NCBI RefSeq assembly: GCF_900100535.1 | Contig: NZ_FNDG01000003.1 | Coordinates: 359,059 to 423,058, forward strand | DNA: 64,000 nucleotides | Direction of reading: 5' to 3' | Origin: Phytopseudomonas flavescens | Lineage (GTDB): Bacteria; Pseudomonadota; Gammaproteobacteria; Pseudomonadales; Pseudomonadaceae | Part shown: positions 1 through 9,900 of the stretch, piece by piece | Numbering within the stretch: the stretch's first letter is position 1 | Layout: the number at the start of each line of letters is the position of its first letter | Position numbers and translations under genes: made by a program | The notes under the pieces: generated by a model | Database searches by the model: none | Told to the model about the DNA's origin: nothing | What the model saw: the letters and a program-made list of their open reading frames with translations, nothing else

Positions 1-225
1 CTGGCCCGAGGTGGCACGGCTTGCGGCAGCCTTGAACAGCAGAATGAAGATCAGGCCCAGCACCACGGAGATACCCAGGGTATCGAGGTGGAACGCCCAG
101 AAGCCCATTTCTTTGGCCTCTTCAGCGGTGTGGGCGAACCCCCAGCCATTCACCGGATGCTGACCATAGGTCAGGTTCTGCAAGTGATGCTGGATATAAC
201 CCGAAGCGGTTTCTGCAGCTGCCAT
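1..225 (-). CDS. atpB: F0F1 ATP synthase subunit a, N-terminal part (truncated by window edge)
   Basis: Subunit a of the membrane F0 sector forms the proton half-channels beside the c-ring. Only the first 75 codons are present and the reading frame runs open to the left edge. The visible protein starts [20 protein letters not shown], has the amphipathic N-terminal segment usual for Pseudomonas AtpB, and enters its first hydrophobic helix near residue 48 ([14 protein letters not shown]). The ATG at 225 is preceded by a GAGGGA-type ribosome site. It lies 31 bp downstream of atpI on the same strand, as expected for the first structural gene of the atp operon, whose remainder should lie beyond position 1. 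Confidence 0.95.
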   Translation of the reverse strand, partial: MAAAETASGYIQHHLQNLTYGQHPVNGWGFAHTAEEAKEMGFWAFHLDTLGISVVLGLIFILLFKAAASRATSGQ

Positions 226-256
226 AAATCCCTCAAACGCTCTAAGGCTTTAAAAG

Positions 257-652
257 TTATCTCTTCATCAGCAAGGGTGCGAACCAGTTGACCAATTGGG
301 TCAGCAGGAATACGCCGAACAACGCCAGCGCATCCAAAGGCTTCACACCTGCAAACACCAGCGCAAAAAGCACCGCTGTCAGAACCAGTTTCCCCGCTTC
401 GCCGGCATAGAACGACCGGACGATGGCCTGGGCCGCCCGCGCTCCGGAGAACCGGAATGCCTTGTGGGCGAAATACAGATTCGGCAGCCAGGCGATCAGG
501 CCACCGTACAAGCCTGAATAGCCACCGATCGAGCCCCGCCCGTACCAGCAGGCAGCGGCAAGAACCAATGCCACGATCAGTTGAGCCAGCAGAACAGGAA
601 ACACCGGCAGTCGATGGAATGGCAGGCGTTTTGGCGTGCGGCTATCCATCAT
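257..652 (-). CDS. atpI: ATP synthase protein I
   Basis: AtpI is a small inner-membrane protein encoded at the head of atp operons, thought to help assemble or stabilise the c-ring. The protein has about 131 residues and four hydrophobic segments, beginning FPVLLAQLIVALVLAAACW near residue 15 and ending FGVFLLTQLVNWFAPLLMKR. The frame is open further upstream to 763, but that extension (MNGVGTTPILC...) is unlike AtpI. The tandem ATG ATG at 652/649 behind a GGGA site and followed by DSRTPKRLPFHRLP fits the family. It reads toward atpB. The 155 bp between it and parB probably contain the atp promoter. Confidence 0.9.
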   Translation of the reverse strand: MMDSRTPKRLPFHRLPVFPVLLAQLIVALVLAAACWYGRGSIGGYSGLYGGLIAWLPNLYFAHKAFRFSGARAAQAIVRSFYAGEAGKLVLTAVLFALVFAGVKPLDALALFGVFLLTQLVNWFAPLLMKR

Positions 653-807
653 TTTTCCCGGTAAATCGTACTCAGACTTCGTTACCAAGCTAATCAATAA
701 CTTGGCACATTTTGTGCCGCCGAAATGCGCGCAGAGTATAGGGGTGGTTCCCACCCCGTTCAACTGCCCGAAAGTCTTTTCGCACTAGTGCCGCGGGGGC
801 AATTGTT

Positions 808-1680
808 TCAGCGGATGTGGGCCAGGACGCCCTGCAGTTCATCGAGGGAATTGTAGCGAATGACCAGTTGGCCCTTGCCCTTCTGGCCATGCTTGATCTG
901 TACCGGAGAGCCCAGGCGCTCAGCCAGGCGCTGTTCGAGCCGGCTGATATCCGGATCGGCCTTGACGGCGGCCACGGGCTTTTCCTGGGTGTTCAGCCAT
1001 TGCCGCACCAGCGCCTCGGTCTGACGGACGGTCAGGCCCCGTGCGACAACGTGTCGCGCTCCCTCGGTCTGCTGTTCGGCAGGCAGGCCCAGCAAGGCGC
1101 GGGCGTGGCCCATTTCCAGATCGCCATGGGACAGCAGGGTCTTCACCTCTTCGGGCAGGGCGATCAGGCGCAGCAGGTTGGTGATGGTCACTCGCGACTT
1201 GCCGACGGCTTCGGCGACCTGTTGCTGGGTCAGCTGGAATTCCTGCTGCAGGCGCTGCAGGGCCATGGCTTCTTCGATCGGGTTGAGGTCTTCGCGCTGG
1301 ATGTTCTCGATCAACGCCATGGCGATGGCGGCTTCGTCCGCCAGCTCGCGCACCAGCGCCGGAATGCGCTCCAGGCCGGCCTGCTGGGTGGCCCGCCAGC
1401 GACGTTCACCGGCGACGATCTCGAAACGTCCCTCACCCACCGGGCGCACCACGATGGGCTGCATCACGCCGTGGGTCTTGATCGAGTGGGCCAGCTCCTC
1501 GAGGGCGGTGACGTCCATGTCGCGGCGTGGCTGGTATTTGCCGCGCTGGATCAGGTCCAGGGGCAGATGCTGCAGCTCGCTGGTGTCGGCCTGGACCGCT
1601 TCTTCCTCAAGGGCGTCGACGCTGGAGCCCCCCAACAGGGCATCCAGGCCTCGTCCCAGCCCACGTTTCTTGGCGGCCAT
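808..1680 (-). CDS. parB: Chromosome partitioning protein ParB (parS-binding CTPase)
   Basis: ParB loads on parS sites as a CTP-dependent clamp, spreads along flanking DNA and drives origin segregation with ParA. The 290-residue protein opens MAAKKRGLGRGLDALLGG, the usual ParA-interacting N-terminus. It has the QPRRD box near residue 51, the CTP-binding GERRWRA motif near residue 92 and a helix-turn-helix around QQVAEAVGKSRVTITNLLRL (about 155-175). The C-terminal dimerisation region follows. It lies 11 bp downstream of parA on the same strand. Two matching parS palindromes occur in this window at 13514 and 14143. Confidence 0.97.
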   Translation of the reverse strand: MAAKKRGLGRGLDALLGGSSVDALEEEAVQADTSELQHLPLDLIQRGKYQPRRDMDVTALEELAHSIKTHGVMQPIVVRPVGEGRFEIVAGERRWRATQQAGLERIPALVRELADEAAIAMALIENIQREDLNPIEEAMALQRLQQEFQLTQQQVAEAVGKSRVTITNLLRLIALPEEVKTLLSHGDLEMGHARALLGLPAEQQTEGARHVVARGLTVRQTEALVRQWLNTQEKPVAAVKADPDISRLEQRLAERLGSPVQIKHGQKGKGQLVIRYNSLDELQGVLAHIR

Positions 1681-1691
1681 GCACAGGTTCC

Positions 1692-2480
1692 TTATACGGT
1701 TGCGGTGTGGGCGTTCGCACGCTGTCGACGAACCAGTTCGCCAGCCAGCGCCAGATAGGCGATCGCACCACGGGATTGCTTGTCGTAGACCAGCGCCGGC
1801 ATGCCGAAGCTCGGCGCTTCGGCCAGTCGCACGTTACGCGGGATCACGGTTTGATAGAGCGTGTCGGGGAAATGTTCCTTGAGCTGCGCCGATACGTCGT
1901 TGGTCAGGCTGATGCGCGGGTCGTACATGGTACGCAGCAGGCCTTCGATCTTCAGCGACGGGTTGAGCAGCTTGCCGATGCGCTGGATGCTGTTGACCAG
2001 ATCGCTCAGCCCCTCGAGCGCGTAGTATTCGCACTGCATGGGGATGATCACGCCGTCGGCGGCGACCAGTGCGTTGACCGTCAGCATCGACAGCGCCGGT
2101 GGGCAGTCGATGAGGATGTAATCGTAATTCTCGCGGATCGGCGCCAGTGCATAGCGCAGGCGGCTTTCCTTCATCTTCATTTCCAGCAGGGACACTTCCG
2201 CGGCGGTCAGATCACGGTTGGCCGGTAGCAACTGGTAGCCGCCATGCTCGGAGAACTGCATGGCCTCGACCAGATTGCATTCACCGACCAGCACGTCGTA
2301 GACGGAGTGTTCCAACGCCTGTTTGTCCACACCGCTGCCGGTGGTGGCGTTGCCCTGAGGGTCGAGGTCGATGAGCAGTACACGGCGTTTGGTCGCAACC
2401 AGGGAAGCCGCCAGGTTGATGCAGGTCGTGGTCTTGCCCACGCCGCCTTTCTGGTTGGCGATTGCGAATACTTTAGCCAT
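1692..2480 (-). CDS. parA: Chromosome partitioning ATPase ParA (Soj type)
   Basis: ParA is a deviant-Walker ATPase that forms nucleotide-dependent dimers on nonspecific DNA and positions ParB-parS complexes. The 262-residue protein begins MAKVFAIANQKGGVGKTTTC, with the signature KGGVGKTT at residues 11-18. It has the Walker B-like DYILIDCPPAL near residue 117 and no N-terminal DNA-binding domain, as expected for the small chromosomal type. It is 13 bp downstream of rsmG and 11 bp upstream of parB, so the three are probably cotranscribed with mnmG. Confidence 0.97.
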   Translation of the reverse strand: MAKVFAIANQKGGVGKTTTCINLAASLVATKRRVLLIDLDPQGNATTGSGVDKQALEHSVYDVLVGECNLVEAMQFSEHGGYQLLPANRDLTAAEVSLLEMKMKESRLRYALAPIRENYDYILIDCPPALSMLTVNALVAADGVIIPMQCEYYALEGLSDLVNSIQRIGKLLNPSLKIEGLLRTMYDPRISLTNDVSAQLKEHFPDTLYQTVIPRNVRLAEAPSFGMPALVYDKQSRGAIAYLALAGELVRRQRANAHTATV

Positions 2481-2493
2481 GTTGCCGTTCCCC

Positions 2494-3141
2494 CTAAACC
2501 GAGCGACGCAGTATCAACAGATGGCGCTGGCCTTGGCAACCGGGAACCTTGAGCACGTGGGTGGCAGCAAGGTGGAAGTCCGCTGGCAATGCCTGCAGCT
2601 CGTCGTCCGGATGTACGCCCTTCATCGCCAGCCACTGGGTCTGGCCATCGCCGAGATGGCGCGTCCAGTTGGAAAAATCCTCCAGTGAGCTGAAAGCCCG
2701 TGAACAGATACCGCTGAACGGCCGCTCAGGCGTGAATGCTTCCACCCGGCTGTGGATAACGTCCAGGTTGGCCAGCTTCAGCTCGAGCTTCACTTGCATC
2801 AGGAAGCGGGTTTTCTTGCCGTTGGAATCGAGCAGCGTGAAACGTCGCTCCGGAAACAGGATGGCCAGCGGAATACCGGGCATGCCACCACCACTGCCGA
2901 CATCCAGCCAGTTATCCCCAGCCTCAACGACGAAGGGCACCACGCTGAGGCTATCGAGCAGATGACGCGAGACCATCTCGTTGGGGTCGCGTACGGCGGT
3001 CAGGTTGTAGGCCTTGTTCCACTTGATCAGCAAGGCCAGGTAGGCGAGCAATTGCTGGTGTTGCTGCTCGGACAGGGTGACACCCAGTTCGCGGGCGCCT
3101 TGCTGCAACTCTTCGGCATGACGAGTGGTTACGGCGGACAT
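2494..3141 (-). CDS. rsmG: 16S rRNA (guanine-527-N7)-methyltransferase
   Basis: RsmG (GidB) methylates N7 of G527 in the 530 loop of 16S rRNA using SAM; its loss gives low-level streptomycin resistance. The 215-residue protein carries [13 protein letters not shown] near residue 40, the SAM-binding [16 protein letters not shown] near residue 77, and [10 protein letters not shown] near residue 140, all typical of the family. The ATG at 3141 shares one base with the mnmG stop codon (TGATG), indicating translational coupling. A perfect DnaA 9-mer lies inside the gene at 2751-2759 (reverse orientation). Confidence 0.96.
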   Translation of the reverse strand: MSAVTTRHAEELQQGARELGVTLSEQQHQQLLAYLALLIKWNKAYNLTAVRDPNEMVSRHLLDSLSVVPFVVEAGDNWLDVGSGGGMPGIPLAILFPERRFTLLDSNGKKTRFLMQVKLELKLANLDVIHSRVEAFTPERPFSGICSRAFSSLEDFSNWTRHLGDGQTQWLAMKGVHPDDELQALPADFHLAATHVLKVPGCQGQRHLLILRRSV

Positions 3142-5033
3142 CAGGCGGGCTGCTCCAGCTGGCGACCGGCGCCGCGTTTCTTCAGATGAATCATTAGCAG
3201 GGAAATCGCTGCGGGCGTGACACCCGGGATACGCGACGCCTGGCCCAGGGTCTGTGGCCGGGCATTGCCAAGCTTGTGCTGGATCTCCTTGGAGAGCCCG
3301 GAAATCGTCGTGTAGTCGATGTCGGTGGGCAGTGCGGTTTCTTCACTGGCGCGCAGGCGAGCGATCTCGTCCTGCTGACGCTCGATGTAGCCCGCGTACT
3401 TGGTCTTGATCTCGACCTGCTCGGCGACCTGCGGATCCTCGGCGCCTTCACCGGTCACCTGGACCAGGCCGACGTAGTCGATCTCCGGGCGCGCCAACAG
3501 ATTGAGCAGGTTGTACTCATGGGTCAGCGGCGTGCCGAAACGCTCGACGAGAGCGTCGCCCTGGGGCGTGTTCGGGCGCACCCAGGTACTTTTCAGGCGC
3601 TGCTCTTCACGGGCGATGCCTTCACGCTTGGCCTCGAAGGCTGCCCAGCGCTCGTCGTCGACCAGGCCCAGTTCGCGACCTTTTTCGGTCAGGCGCAGGT
3701 CGGCGTTGTCTTCACGCAGAATCAGCCGGTACTCGGCCCGCGAGGTGAACATGCGGTACGGCTCCTGGGTACCCAGGGTGATCAGGTCGTCGACCAGCAC
3801 GCCGATGTAGGCCTCGTCCCGACGGGGACACCAGCTGTCCTTGCCCTGCGCGCGCAATGCGGCATTGGCACCGGCCAGCAGGCCCTGTGCACCGGCTTCT
3901 TCGTAGCCGGTGGTGCCGTTGATCTGCCCTGCGAAGAACAGGCCGCCGATGACCTTGGTCTCCAGGCTGTATTTCAGGTCGCGAGGATCGAAGTAGTCGT
4001 ACTCGATGGCATAGCCCGGGCGCACGATGTGCGCGTTCTCCATGCCGCGGATGCTTTGCACGACCTGCAATTGCACGTCGAACGGCAGGGAGGTGGAGAT
4101 GCCGTTGGGGTACAGCTCATGGGTGGTCAGGCCTTCCGGCTCGATGAACACCTGGTGGCTGTCCTTATCGGCGAAGCGATGGATCTTGTCTTCGATCGAC
4201 GGGCAGTAACGCGGCCCGACACCTTCGATGACACCGGAATACATCGGCGAGCGATCCAGGTTGGCGGCGATGATTTCGTGAGTTCGCGCATTGGTGTGGG
4301 TGATCCAGCAGCTCACCTGGCGTGGGTGCTGTTGCTTGCTGCCCATGAACGACATCACCGGAATCGGCATATCGCCTGGCTGCTCGGTCATCACGGAAAA
4401 ATCCACCGAACGTCCATCGATGCGTGGGGGCGTACCGGTTTTCAGGCGACCGACACGCAGCGGCAGTTCACGCATGCGTTTGGCCAGAGCATTCGAGGGC
4501 GGATCACCGGCACGACCACCGGAATAGTTCTGCAGGCCGATGTGGATAAGTCCACCAAGGAAGGTACCGGTGGTCAGTACCACGGAGTCTGCGAAGAAAC
4601 GCAGCCCCATCTGGGTCACCACGCCTTTGACTTCGTCCTGCTCGACGATCAGGTCGTCGGCAGCCTGCTGGAATATCCACAGGTTGGCCTGGTTTTCCAG
4701 GATCTCGCGGACTGCGGCCTTGTACAGGATGCGATCCGCCTGGGCGCGTGTCGCACGTACCGCCGGGCCCTTGCGGCTGTTGAGTACGCGGAACTGGATG
4801 CCCCCCTTGTCGGTGGCAGTCGCCATGGCGCCACCCAGGGCGTCGATTTCCTTGACCAGATGGCTCTTGCCGATCCCGCCGATGGCCGGGTTGCAGCTCA
4901 TCTGTCCCAGGGTCTCCACGTTGTGGGTCAGCAGCAGGGTTTTCACGCCCATGCGCGCCGCTGCAAGCGCAGCCTCGGTACCGGCATGGCCGCCGCCGAT
5001 GACGATCACCTGAAAACGGGAAGGGAAATCCAC
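3141..5033 (-). CDS. mnmG: tRNA uridine-34 carboxymethylaminomethyl modification enzyme MnmG
   Basis: MnmG (GidA) is the FAD protein that, with MnmE, installs the cmnm5/mnm5 group on wobble U34 of several tRNAs. The FAD-binding [14 protein letters not shown] is at residues 9-22, followed by the family motif [15 protein letters not shown]. The longest open frame starts at 5141, but a GTG at 5033 ([11 protein letters not shown]) gives 630 residues, the normal length, and has a GAGGT site just upstream, so that start was chosen. It is the first gene of an apparent mnmG-rsmG-parA-parB run. Its partner mnmE lies across the 5142-5834 gap on the same strand. Confidence 0.96.
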   Translation of the reverse strand: MDFPSRFQVIVIGGGHAGTEAALAAARMGVKTLLLTHNVETLGQMSCNPAIGGIGKSHLVKEIDALGGAMATATDKGGIQFRVLNSRKGPAVRATRAQADRILYKAAVREILENQANLWIFQQAADDLIVEQDEVKGVVTQMGLRFFADSVVLTTGTFLGGLIHIGLQNYSGGRAGDPPSNALAKRMRELPLRVGRLKTGTPPRIDGRSVDFSVMTEQPGDMPIPVMSFMGSKQQHPRQVSCWITHTNARTHEIIAANLDRSPMYSGVIEGVGPRYCPSIEDKIHRFADKDSHQVFIEPEGLTTHELYPNGISTSLPFDVQLQVVQSIRGMENAHIVRPGYAIEYDYFDPRDLKYSLETKVIGGLFFAGQINGTTGYEEAGAQGLLAGANAALRAQGKDSWCPRRDEAYIGVLVDDLITLGTQEPYRMFTSRAEYRLILREDNADLRLTEKGRELGLVDDERWAAFEAKREGIAREEQRLKSTWVRPNTPQGDALVERFGTPLTHEYNLLNLLARPEIDYVGLVQVTGEGAEDPQVAEQVEIKTKYAGYIERQQDEIARLRASEETALPTDIDYTTISGLSKEIQHKLGNARPQTLGQASRIPGVTPAAISLLMIHLKKRGAGRQLEQPA

Positions 5034-5080
5034 CACGCACCTCGTGCCTGTTGAGTAGGGGTTAGTCGGAAAGGGCGGCA

Positions 5081-5086
5081 AGTATA
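5081..5086 (-). promoter_or_regulatory. Possible -10 element of the mnmG promoter
   Basis: On the minus strand the hexamer TATACT lies 48 bp upstream of the chosen GTG start of mnmG. The hexamer 17 bp further upstream (TTCTTT) is a poor -35. Its location within the longer frame argues that the upstream codons are leader rather than coding sequence. Low confidence. Confidence 0.35.
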
Positions 5087-5210
5087 GGGACTTAGCCGAA
5101 TTGAAAGAAGCCTTTTGCACAAAAAATAGCCAATTGGTCATCAGTCATCGCTTAGTTATCGGTTGTCCTTCATCCCCTTTTCCCATCGCCCCTGGCAGAT
5201 CGAATGACCT

Positions 5211-5473
5211 GGATATAAATAAAAGAAAAAGAATGATTTTCTTAAAAGGCTTGTTTTTATGTTTATAAATGATAGCGACAATTTCTGTGGATACATTGCT
5301 ACAGGCCAATAACCACATGCTGTACAGCAATGTATGGAAGTGCGGGTATCCTGGGTGGCGGGTGTTGGATAGCGGTGATCAGCCTGTGTGTAAAAGTGCT
5401 GGTTATGCACAGGGTGGTTTATCCCTAGCTTTGTCACCGGGTTATGGGCATAGCTCAGCCGAGGTTTTCCACA
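5211..5473. other. Second origin-like module in the mnmG-mnmE gap
   Basis: The gap 5142-5834 has no convincing gene. Its first half holds an AT-rich tract (5211-5271) containing AAAGGCTTGTT, then DnaA-type 9-mers: TGTGGATAC at 5286, TTATGCACA at 5403, TTATCCCTA at 5419 and TTTTCCACA at 5465. The same AAAGGCTTGTT lies 41 bp before TGTGGATAA in the rpmH-dnaA gap. There the following boxes fall at offsets +117, +132 and +179, against +117, +133 and +179 here. Most boxes here deviate from TTATCCACA by one base or more. Shared order and spacing imply a duplicated replication-origin architecture; whether it fires is not shown by sequence. From 5474 to 5640 nothing clear is visible. Confidence 0.7.
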
Positions 5474-5640
5474 GGGTTCATTTTGGCTGTTGAAATCTCA
5501 ATCGACAGGAAATTACCTACCAGGCGTGCTGGTCGGCAGGCCCTGATCAGAATGCGGGATCTGGAAGTGAGAAAGGTGGCAGAGAAAGGAGAGGTAATGC
5601 CGATCTTTTGTTGGGGAAGATTGGTCGGCTGAATGGAACA

Positions 5641-5720
5641 AGCCGCGACCTGTGTAGGAGCGCACTTGCGGGCGATGTGACAGCGGAGCATGACTGCCAT
5701 TCGCCGCGGGGTCGCGGCCC
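5641..5720. repeat. REP-like nested palindrome
   Basis: GCCGCGACC at 5642-5650 is a perfect inverted repeat of GGTCGCGGC at 5710-5718. Inside it, GCGGGCGATG near 5668 roughly mirrors CATTCGCCGC near 5698. The phrase TGTAGGAGCGCACTTGCGGG is typical of extragenic palindromes in Pseudomonas. It lies between the origin-like module and the 3' end of mnmE. The remaining bases to 5834 show nothing recognisable. Confidence 0.5.
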
Positions 5721-5834
5721 TAGAGGGCCATTGGCTAGCTGGAAAACCTGCGGCCCTGGGGATAAGTAGAGATCAATCTGCGGGCGGGCGATCAAGCGGG
5801 TCTCTTTGCGCAGTTCTACAGTACCCCGAAACGC

Positions 5835-7202
5835 TTATTTTCCGATGCAGAAGCTCGAGAAGATGCGCCCCAGCAGATCGTCGGAGCTGAAGGCACCGGT
5901 AATCTCCCCCAGTGCCTGCTGGGCCTGTCGCAGGTCTTCGGCAAGCAGCTCGCCCGCGCCTGCCAGCGTCAGTTGCGCATGCCCGTGTTCGAGGTGGCTC
6001 TGTGCCTGGTGCAAGGCATCCAGGTGGCGGCGGCGGGCGCTGAAGCCGCTCTCTGCCGTTTGCTGAAAGCCCATGCAGGCTTTCAGGTGTTCACGCAGCA
6101 GCTCCAGGCCTTCGCTGGACCTGGCGGATAGCACCAGCATGGCGTGGCCATCGTCGCTGGTGTGCAAGCCGACGGGCTCGGCCGAGAGATCCGCCTTGTT
6201 GCGGATCAGCGTGACGCGGGTGGAGTCCGGGCGCTGCTCGAGAAACTCCGGCCACAATGCGAAGGGATCACTCGCCTCAGGTGCCGTGGAGTCGACCACC
6301 AGCAGCACGCGATCCGCTTCGCCGATGGCCTTCAGCGCACGTTCCACGCCAATTCGCTCGACCTGATCCTCGGTATCGCGCAGCCCTGCGGTATCGATCA
6401 CGTGCAGTGGCATGCCATCGATGTGGATATGTTCGCGCAGTACGTCTCGCGTGGTGCCGGCGACATCGGTGACGATGGCCGCTTCGCGCCCGGCTAGGGC
6501 ATTGAGCAGGCTGGATTTTCCGGCGTTCGGCCGCCCGGCGATCACCACGTTCATGCCATCGCGCAGCAGCGCGCCCTGACCCGCTTCGCGCAATACTGTG
6601 GATAACTGGGCGCGTACACCTTCGAGCAGGCTCAGGACGTGGCCATCGGCCAGGAAGTCGATTTCTTCTTCAGGAAAGTCGATGGCGGCTTCGACGTAGA
6701 TACGCAGGCTGATCAGTCGCTCGGTCAGCTCATGCACTCGACGGGAGAATTCACCTTGCAATGAGCGCACGGCATTGCGCGCTGCCTGGGTGGAGCTGGC
6801 TTCGATCAGGTCGGCGATCGCTTCCGCCTGTGCCAGGTCGAGCTTGTCATTGAGGAATGCCCGTTCGCTGAACTCCCCCGGGCGGGCCTGACGTGCACCC
6901 AGCTCCAGGCTGCGCTGCAGCAGCATGTCCAGAACCACCGGGCCGCCGTGGCCCTGCAGTTCGAGCACGTCTTCACCCGTGAAGGAGTTGGGTCCTGGAA
7001 AGAACAACAGCAACCCTTCGTCGATCACCTCACCGCAATCGTCATGCCAGGCACCGTAGTGCGCATGCCGTGGTACCGGCTCGATACCACTCAGGGTGAT
7101 CGCGATCATCCGTGCGCGCGGCCCGGAGACCCGCACGATACCGACCCCGCCACGACCCTGGGCAGTGGCGACGGCAGCGATGGTTTCACGGGGTACGGAC
7201 AT
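5835..7202 (-). CDS. mnmE: tRNA modification GTPase MnmE
   Basis: MnmE is a dimeric GTPase that works with MnmG on tRNA wobble uridines, with an N-terminal formyl-THF-binding domain. The protein has 455 residues, the usual length, starting [20 protein letters not shown]. The G domain is inserted in the helical domain, with G1 [13 protein letters not shown] near residue 222, G3 [11 protein letters not shown] near 270 and NKAD near 333. It ends in the conserved C-terminal FCIGK whose Cys is needed for activity. The frame is open to 7559, but that part is antisense to yidC; the ATG at 7202 fits the family. It is the last gene of the leftward rpmH-rnpA-yidD-yidC-mnmE run. Confidence 0.97.
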   Translation of the reverse strand: MSVPRETIAAVATAQGRGGVGIVRVSGPRARMIAITLSGIEPVPRHAHYGAWHDDCGEVIDEGLLLFFPGPNSFTGEDVLELQGHGGPVVLDMLLQRSLELGARQARPGEFSERAFLNDKLDLAQAEAIADLIEASSTQAARNAVRSLQGEFSRRVHELTERLISLRIYVEAAIDFPEEEIDFLADGHVLSLLEGVRAQLSTVLREAGQGALLRDGMNVVIAGRPNAGKSSLLNALAGREAAIVTDVAGTTRDVLREHIHIDGMPLHVIDTAGLRDTEDQVERIGVERALKAIGEADRVLLVVDSTAPEASDPFALWPEFLEQRPDSTRVTLIRNKADLSAEPVGLHTSDDGHAMLVLSARSSEGLELLREHLKACMGFQQTAESGFSARRRHLDALHQAQSHLEHGHAQLTLAGAGELLAEDLRQAQQALGEITGAFSSDDLLGRIFSSFCIGK

Positions 7203-7229
7203 AGCATTCTCCAGACGCTGGATAGCAGA

Positions 7230-7248
7230 ACGCCCCACGAGGGGGCGT
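7230..7248 (-). terminator. Short hairpin between yidC and mnmE
   Basis: ACGCCCC (7230-7236) and GGGGCGT (7242-7248) form a 7-bp G+C stem around a five-base loop. No U-run follows on the minus strand, so it is more likely an attenuator or an RNA-stability element between yidC and mnmE than a full terminator. Confidence 0.35.
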
Positions 7249-7276
7249 CTGTCATGTAGCTGATGAAGCGCGAGGG

Positions 7277-9016
7277 CTACGCCTCGGAAGGCTTGTTCGC
7301 GGCTTCGATCTTGCGGGTAATGTACCACTGCTGAGCGATGGACAGGACGTTGTTGACCACCCAGTACAGCACCAGACCCGCCGGGAACCACAGGAAGAAG
7401 AAGGTGAAGATGATCGGCATCATTTTCATCACACGAGCCTGCATGGGGTCCGGCGGCGTCGGGTTCAACTGCTGCTGGATGAACATGGTGGCGCCCATGA
7501 TGATCGGCAGGATGAAGAACGGGTCCTTGATCGACAGGTCGGTGATCCACAGGATCCACGGTGCCTGACGCATCTCAACGGATTCCAGCAGGGTCCAGTA
7601 CAGGGCCAGGAACACCGGCATCTGTACGAGGATCGGCAAGCAGCCGCCCAGCGGGTTGATCTTCTCTTTCTTGTACAGCTCCATCATCGCCTGGGACATC
7701 TTCTGGCGATCGTCACCGAACTGTTCCTTCAGCGCCTGCAGGCGCGGCGATACGGCACGCATGCGCGCCATGGAACGGTAGCTGGCGGCCGACAGCGGGA
7801 AGAAGGCCAGCTTGATGATCAGCGTCAGCACGATGATCGAGAAGCCCCAGTTGCCGAGCAGGTTGTGGATATGTTCCAGCAACCAGAAGATCGGCTCGGC
7901 GAGGAACCACAGGATGCCGTAGTCGACGGTCTTGTCCAGGCCAGGCGACAGCGCTGCAAGGTCCTTCTGGATCTTCGGACCGGCATACAGGATGGTGCTG
8001 GCCTGGGCCTGGGTACCAGCGGCAATGTTCAGTGCCGGGCCGGTGTAGCCGATGATGTAGTTACCCTGGCTGTCCTTGCGGGTCTGCACCAGGTTGGTGT
8101 CGTCTTTCGACGGAATCCAGGCTGTCACGAAGTAGTGCTGCAGCCAGGCGATCCAGCCGCCCTGTACGGATTCCTTGAGACCCTGCTTGTCGATGTCTTT
8201 CATCGACACCTTGGTGTACGGCTTCTCGGCGGTCCACAGCGCCGCACCCAGGTAGGTGGCAGTGCCGGTGGCGGTGCTGGAGGACGGATCACCACTGTTG
8301 TCGCGCTTGAGCTGGGCGAACAGGTTACCGGTCCAGGCATTGGCACTCTGGTTGTCGATCAGGTAGGTGACGCCGATCTGGTAACCGTTGCCACTGATGC
8401 AACCGGCTTTCTTCTGTTCCACTTCCTTGGCGGAGCAACTGGTATCGAGGCCACGATTGAAGGTGAAACGCTTGATGTAGTTGACGCCGGCTTCGCTGAA
8501 GCTCAGGTCGACGACCAGTTGGTCCTGGCCATTGGCCAACTGATAGACGCGACGCTCGCTGTTGTACAGCGGGCGACCGTTGGCACGGGCGTCCGGACCG
8601 TTGGCGCCGGTCAGGCCACTTTGTGCCAGGTACAGGTGCTCGCTGCCGTTGTCGAACAGCTGGAACGGAACGTCCGGGCGGTCCTGGCGGCGCGGGTAGT
8701 GGGGCAGGCTCAGGCGCACCACATCACCACCGCGCGGATCGATGGCCAGATCCAGAACGTCGGTCTTGACCTGGATCAGCTCGTCGCTGACAGCGACGGC
8801 CTCCACCGGGCTTGGATCGGTGCCGTCGGCGTTCGCCGTGGGGACATCGTCGTTGCTGGCAACGGAGGCGGTTTCCGGCAAGCCCGGGGTGGCCTTGCTG
8901 GTGGAAGCTGTCTGATTCGGCAGGGCAGCCTGGCCATAGTCCTGGTTCCATTGGAGAACCATCATGTAGGACACGACTGCCAGGGCGACGATCAGGATCG
9001 AGCGTTTGATATCCAT
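7277..9016 (-). CDS. yidC: Membrane protein insertase YidC
   Basis: YidC inserts and folds inner-membrane proteins alone or with SecYEG, including F0 subunits encoded at the left end of this window. The frame is open to 9196, but [20 protein letters not shown] at 9016 is the canonical N-terminal helix and gives 579 residues. A large periplasmic domain fills residues about 60-340. The insertase core follows, with the hydrophilic-groove Arg in [18 protein letters not shown], the coiled-coil loop and [20 protein letters not shown]. The C-terminus is basic. It starts 2 bp after the yidD stop codon. Confidence 0.97.
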   Translation of the reverse strand: MDIKRSILIVALAVVSYMMVLQWNQDYGQAALPNQTASTSKATPGLPETASVASNDDVPTANADGTDPSPVEAVAVSDELIQVKTDVLDLAIDPRGGDVVRLSLPHYPRRQDRPDVPFQLFDNGSEHLYLAQSGLTGANGPDARANGRPLYNSERRVYQLANGQDQLVVDLSFSEAGVNYIKRFTFNRGLDTSCSAKEVEQKKAGCISGNGYQIGVTYLIDNQSANAWTGNLFAQLKRDNSGDPSSSTATGTATYLGAALWTAEKPYTKVSMKDIDKQGLKESVQGGWIAWLQHYFVTAWIPSKDDTNLVQTRKDSQGNYIIGYTGPALNIAAGTQAQASTILYAGPKIQKDLAALSPGLDKTVDYGILWFLAEPIFWLLEHIHNLLGNWGFSIIVLTLIIKLAFFPLSAASYRSMARMRAVSPRLQALKEQFGDDRQKMSQAMMELYKKEKINPLGGCLPILVQMPVFLALYWTLLESVEMRQAPWILWITDLSIKDPFFILPIIMGATMFIQQQLNPTPPDPMQARVMKMMPIIFTFFFLWFPAGLVLYWVVNNVLSIAQQWYITRKIEAANKPSEA

Positions 9017-9018
9017 GA

Positions 9019-9264
9019 TTATTCGGCCATCGAAGAGGATCGGGAGTGTTTCGCGAGGGGCACCGGATCGTAGCCTCCGGGATGCCAGGGGTGACAGCGT
9101 CCCAGACGACGAACGGTCAGCCAGCCACCACGCAGGACGCCATGGGTTTCGATGGCTTCGAGCGCGTAGCAGGAACAAGAGGGATAGAAACGACAATGAC
9201 TGGCCATCAATGGACTGATGGCGTACTGGTAGAACCGGATTGGAGCTTGAACCAGTTTACGCAT
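9019..9264 (-). CDS. yidD: Membrane protein insertion efficiency factor YidD
   Basis: This small protein aids insertion and processing of inner-membrane proteins with YidC. Its 81 residues include the conserved core [20 protein letters not shown] followed by [16 protein letters not shown], with the invariant Cys residues and the [13 protein letters not shown] end motif. It overlaps the end of rnpA by 8 bp and is followed immediately by yidC, so expression is probably coupled. Confidence 0.95.
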   Translation of the reverse strand: MRKLVQAPIRFYQYAISPLMASHCRFYPSCSCYALEAIETHGVLRGGWLTVRRLGRCHPWHPGGYDPVPLAKHSRSSSMAE

Positions 9265-9661
9265 GGGGATTGTCGTTCACCCCGGTCCGGGCATCGGTCT
9301 GCTGAACAGGCTTGCTGCGGGCAAGGCGTTTCCACAGCTTGCCGAACTGTTGGGCCAGTTCGGCGTTCTGCAGATCGCCCAGGCCTTTACGCGCGACCAC
9401 CACGATGTCCCAGCCCACCAGGTTGTCCTGGTTCAGGCGGAACGATTCGCGGATCTGGCGTTTCAGGCGATTGCGCTCAACGGAGAGCTTGACGCTCTTC
9501 TTGCCGATCACCAGACCTAGGCGTGAATGATCAAGCTCATTGTTGCGCGCAAGCAGCAGGACACTCTTGCCCGGCGCTTTGCCACTGGGAGAGTCGAAGA
9601 CTGCCTTGAATTGCCGGGGAGTTAGCAGGCGCTTCTCCCGGCCGAAGCCTCGACTCACCAC
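9257..9661 (-). CDS. rnpA: Ribonuclease P protein component
   Basis: RnpA is the basic protein subunit that helps the RNase P RNA bind precursor tRNA 5' leaders. The 134-residue protein begins [20 protein letters not shown] and contains [20 protein letters not shown] (about 49-68) with the RNR-type motif [13 protein letters not shown], the family signature. It lies 12 bp downstream of rpmH and overlaps yidD. Confidence 0.96.
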   Translation of the reverse strand: MVSRGFGREKRLLTPRQFKAVFDSPSGKAPGKSVLLLARNNELDHSRLGLVIGKKSVKLSVERNRLKRQIRESFRLNQDNLVGWDIVVVARKGLGDLQNAELAQQFGKLWKRLARSKPVQQTDARTGVNDNPHA

Positions 9662-9673
9662 AAGACTGGAAAA

Positions 9674-9808
9674 TCAGACTGCGAGACGAGCACGGCCCTT
9701 GGCGCGACGACGCGACAGGACGGCACGGCCGTTCTTGGTAGCCATGCGGGCACGGAAGCCGTGGGTACGAGCGCGTTTGATGGTGCTGGGTTGGAAAGTG
9801 CGTTTCAT
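9674..9808 (-). CDS. rpmH: 50S ribosomal protein L34
   Basis: This very small basic ribosomal protein has 44 residues, starting [20 protein letters not shown] and ending in GRARLAV, a full-length L34. It is the first gene of the leftward operon and is preceded by a clear sigma70-type promoter at 9868-9896. The start at 9808 marks one border of the oriC gap. Confidence 0.98.
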   Translation of the reverse strand: MKRTFQPSTIKRARTHGFRARMATKNGRAVLSRRRAKGRARLAV

Positions 9809-9867
9809 GATGCGGTTACCTGGTTGTCGACAACGGGCCGGAATGGCCCCCGTTTTAAGAGACCGGC

Positions 9868-9896
9868 GATTCTAGAGAAAGCCGCAGGCCAGGTCA
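9868..9896 (-). promoter_or_regulatory. Sigma70-type promoter of rpmH
   Basis: On the minus strand TTGACC (9896-9891) and TAGAAT (9873-9868) are separated by exactly 17 bp. The -10 lies about 60 bp upstream of the rpmH ATG. It should drive rpmH-rnpA-yidD-yidC-mnmE. Confidence 0.75.
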
Positions 9897-9900
9897 ATTT

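Noticed and set aside
653..763. Longer N-terminus for atpI starting at 763
   Set aside because: The extra residues are atypical and the tandem ATG at 652/649 fits AtpI proteins and a ribosome site.
3276..5054. 592-residue open frame opposite mnmG
   Set aside because: Antisense shadow of mnmG; composition rich in Gly, Val and Gln with no recognisable domain.
5034..5141. Longer N-terminus for mnmG starting at 5141
   Set aside because: The added 36 residues are not family-like and overlap a promoter-type hexamer; GTG 5033 with a ribosome site gives the standard 630 residues.
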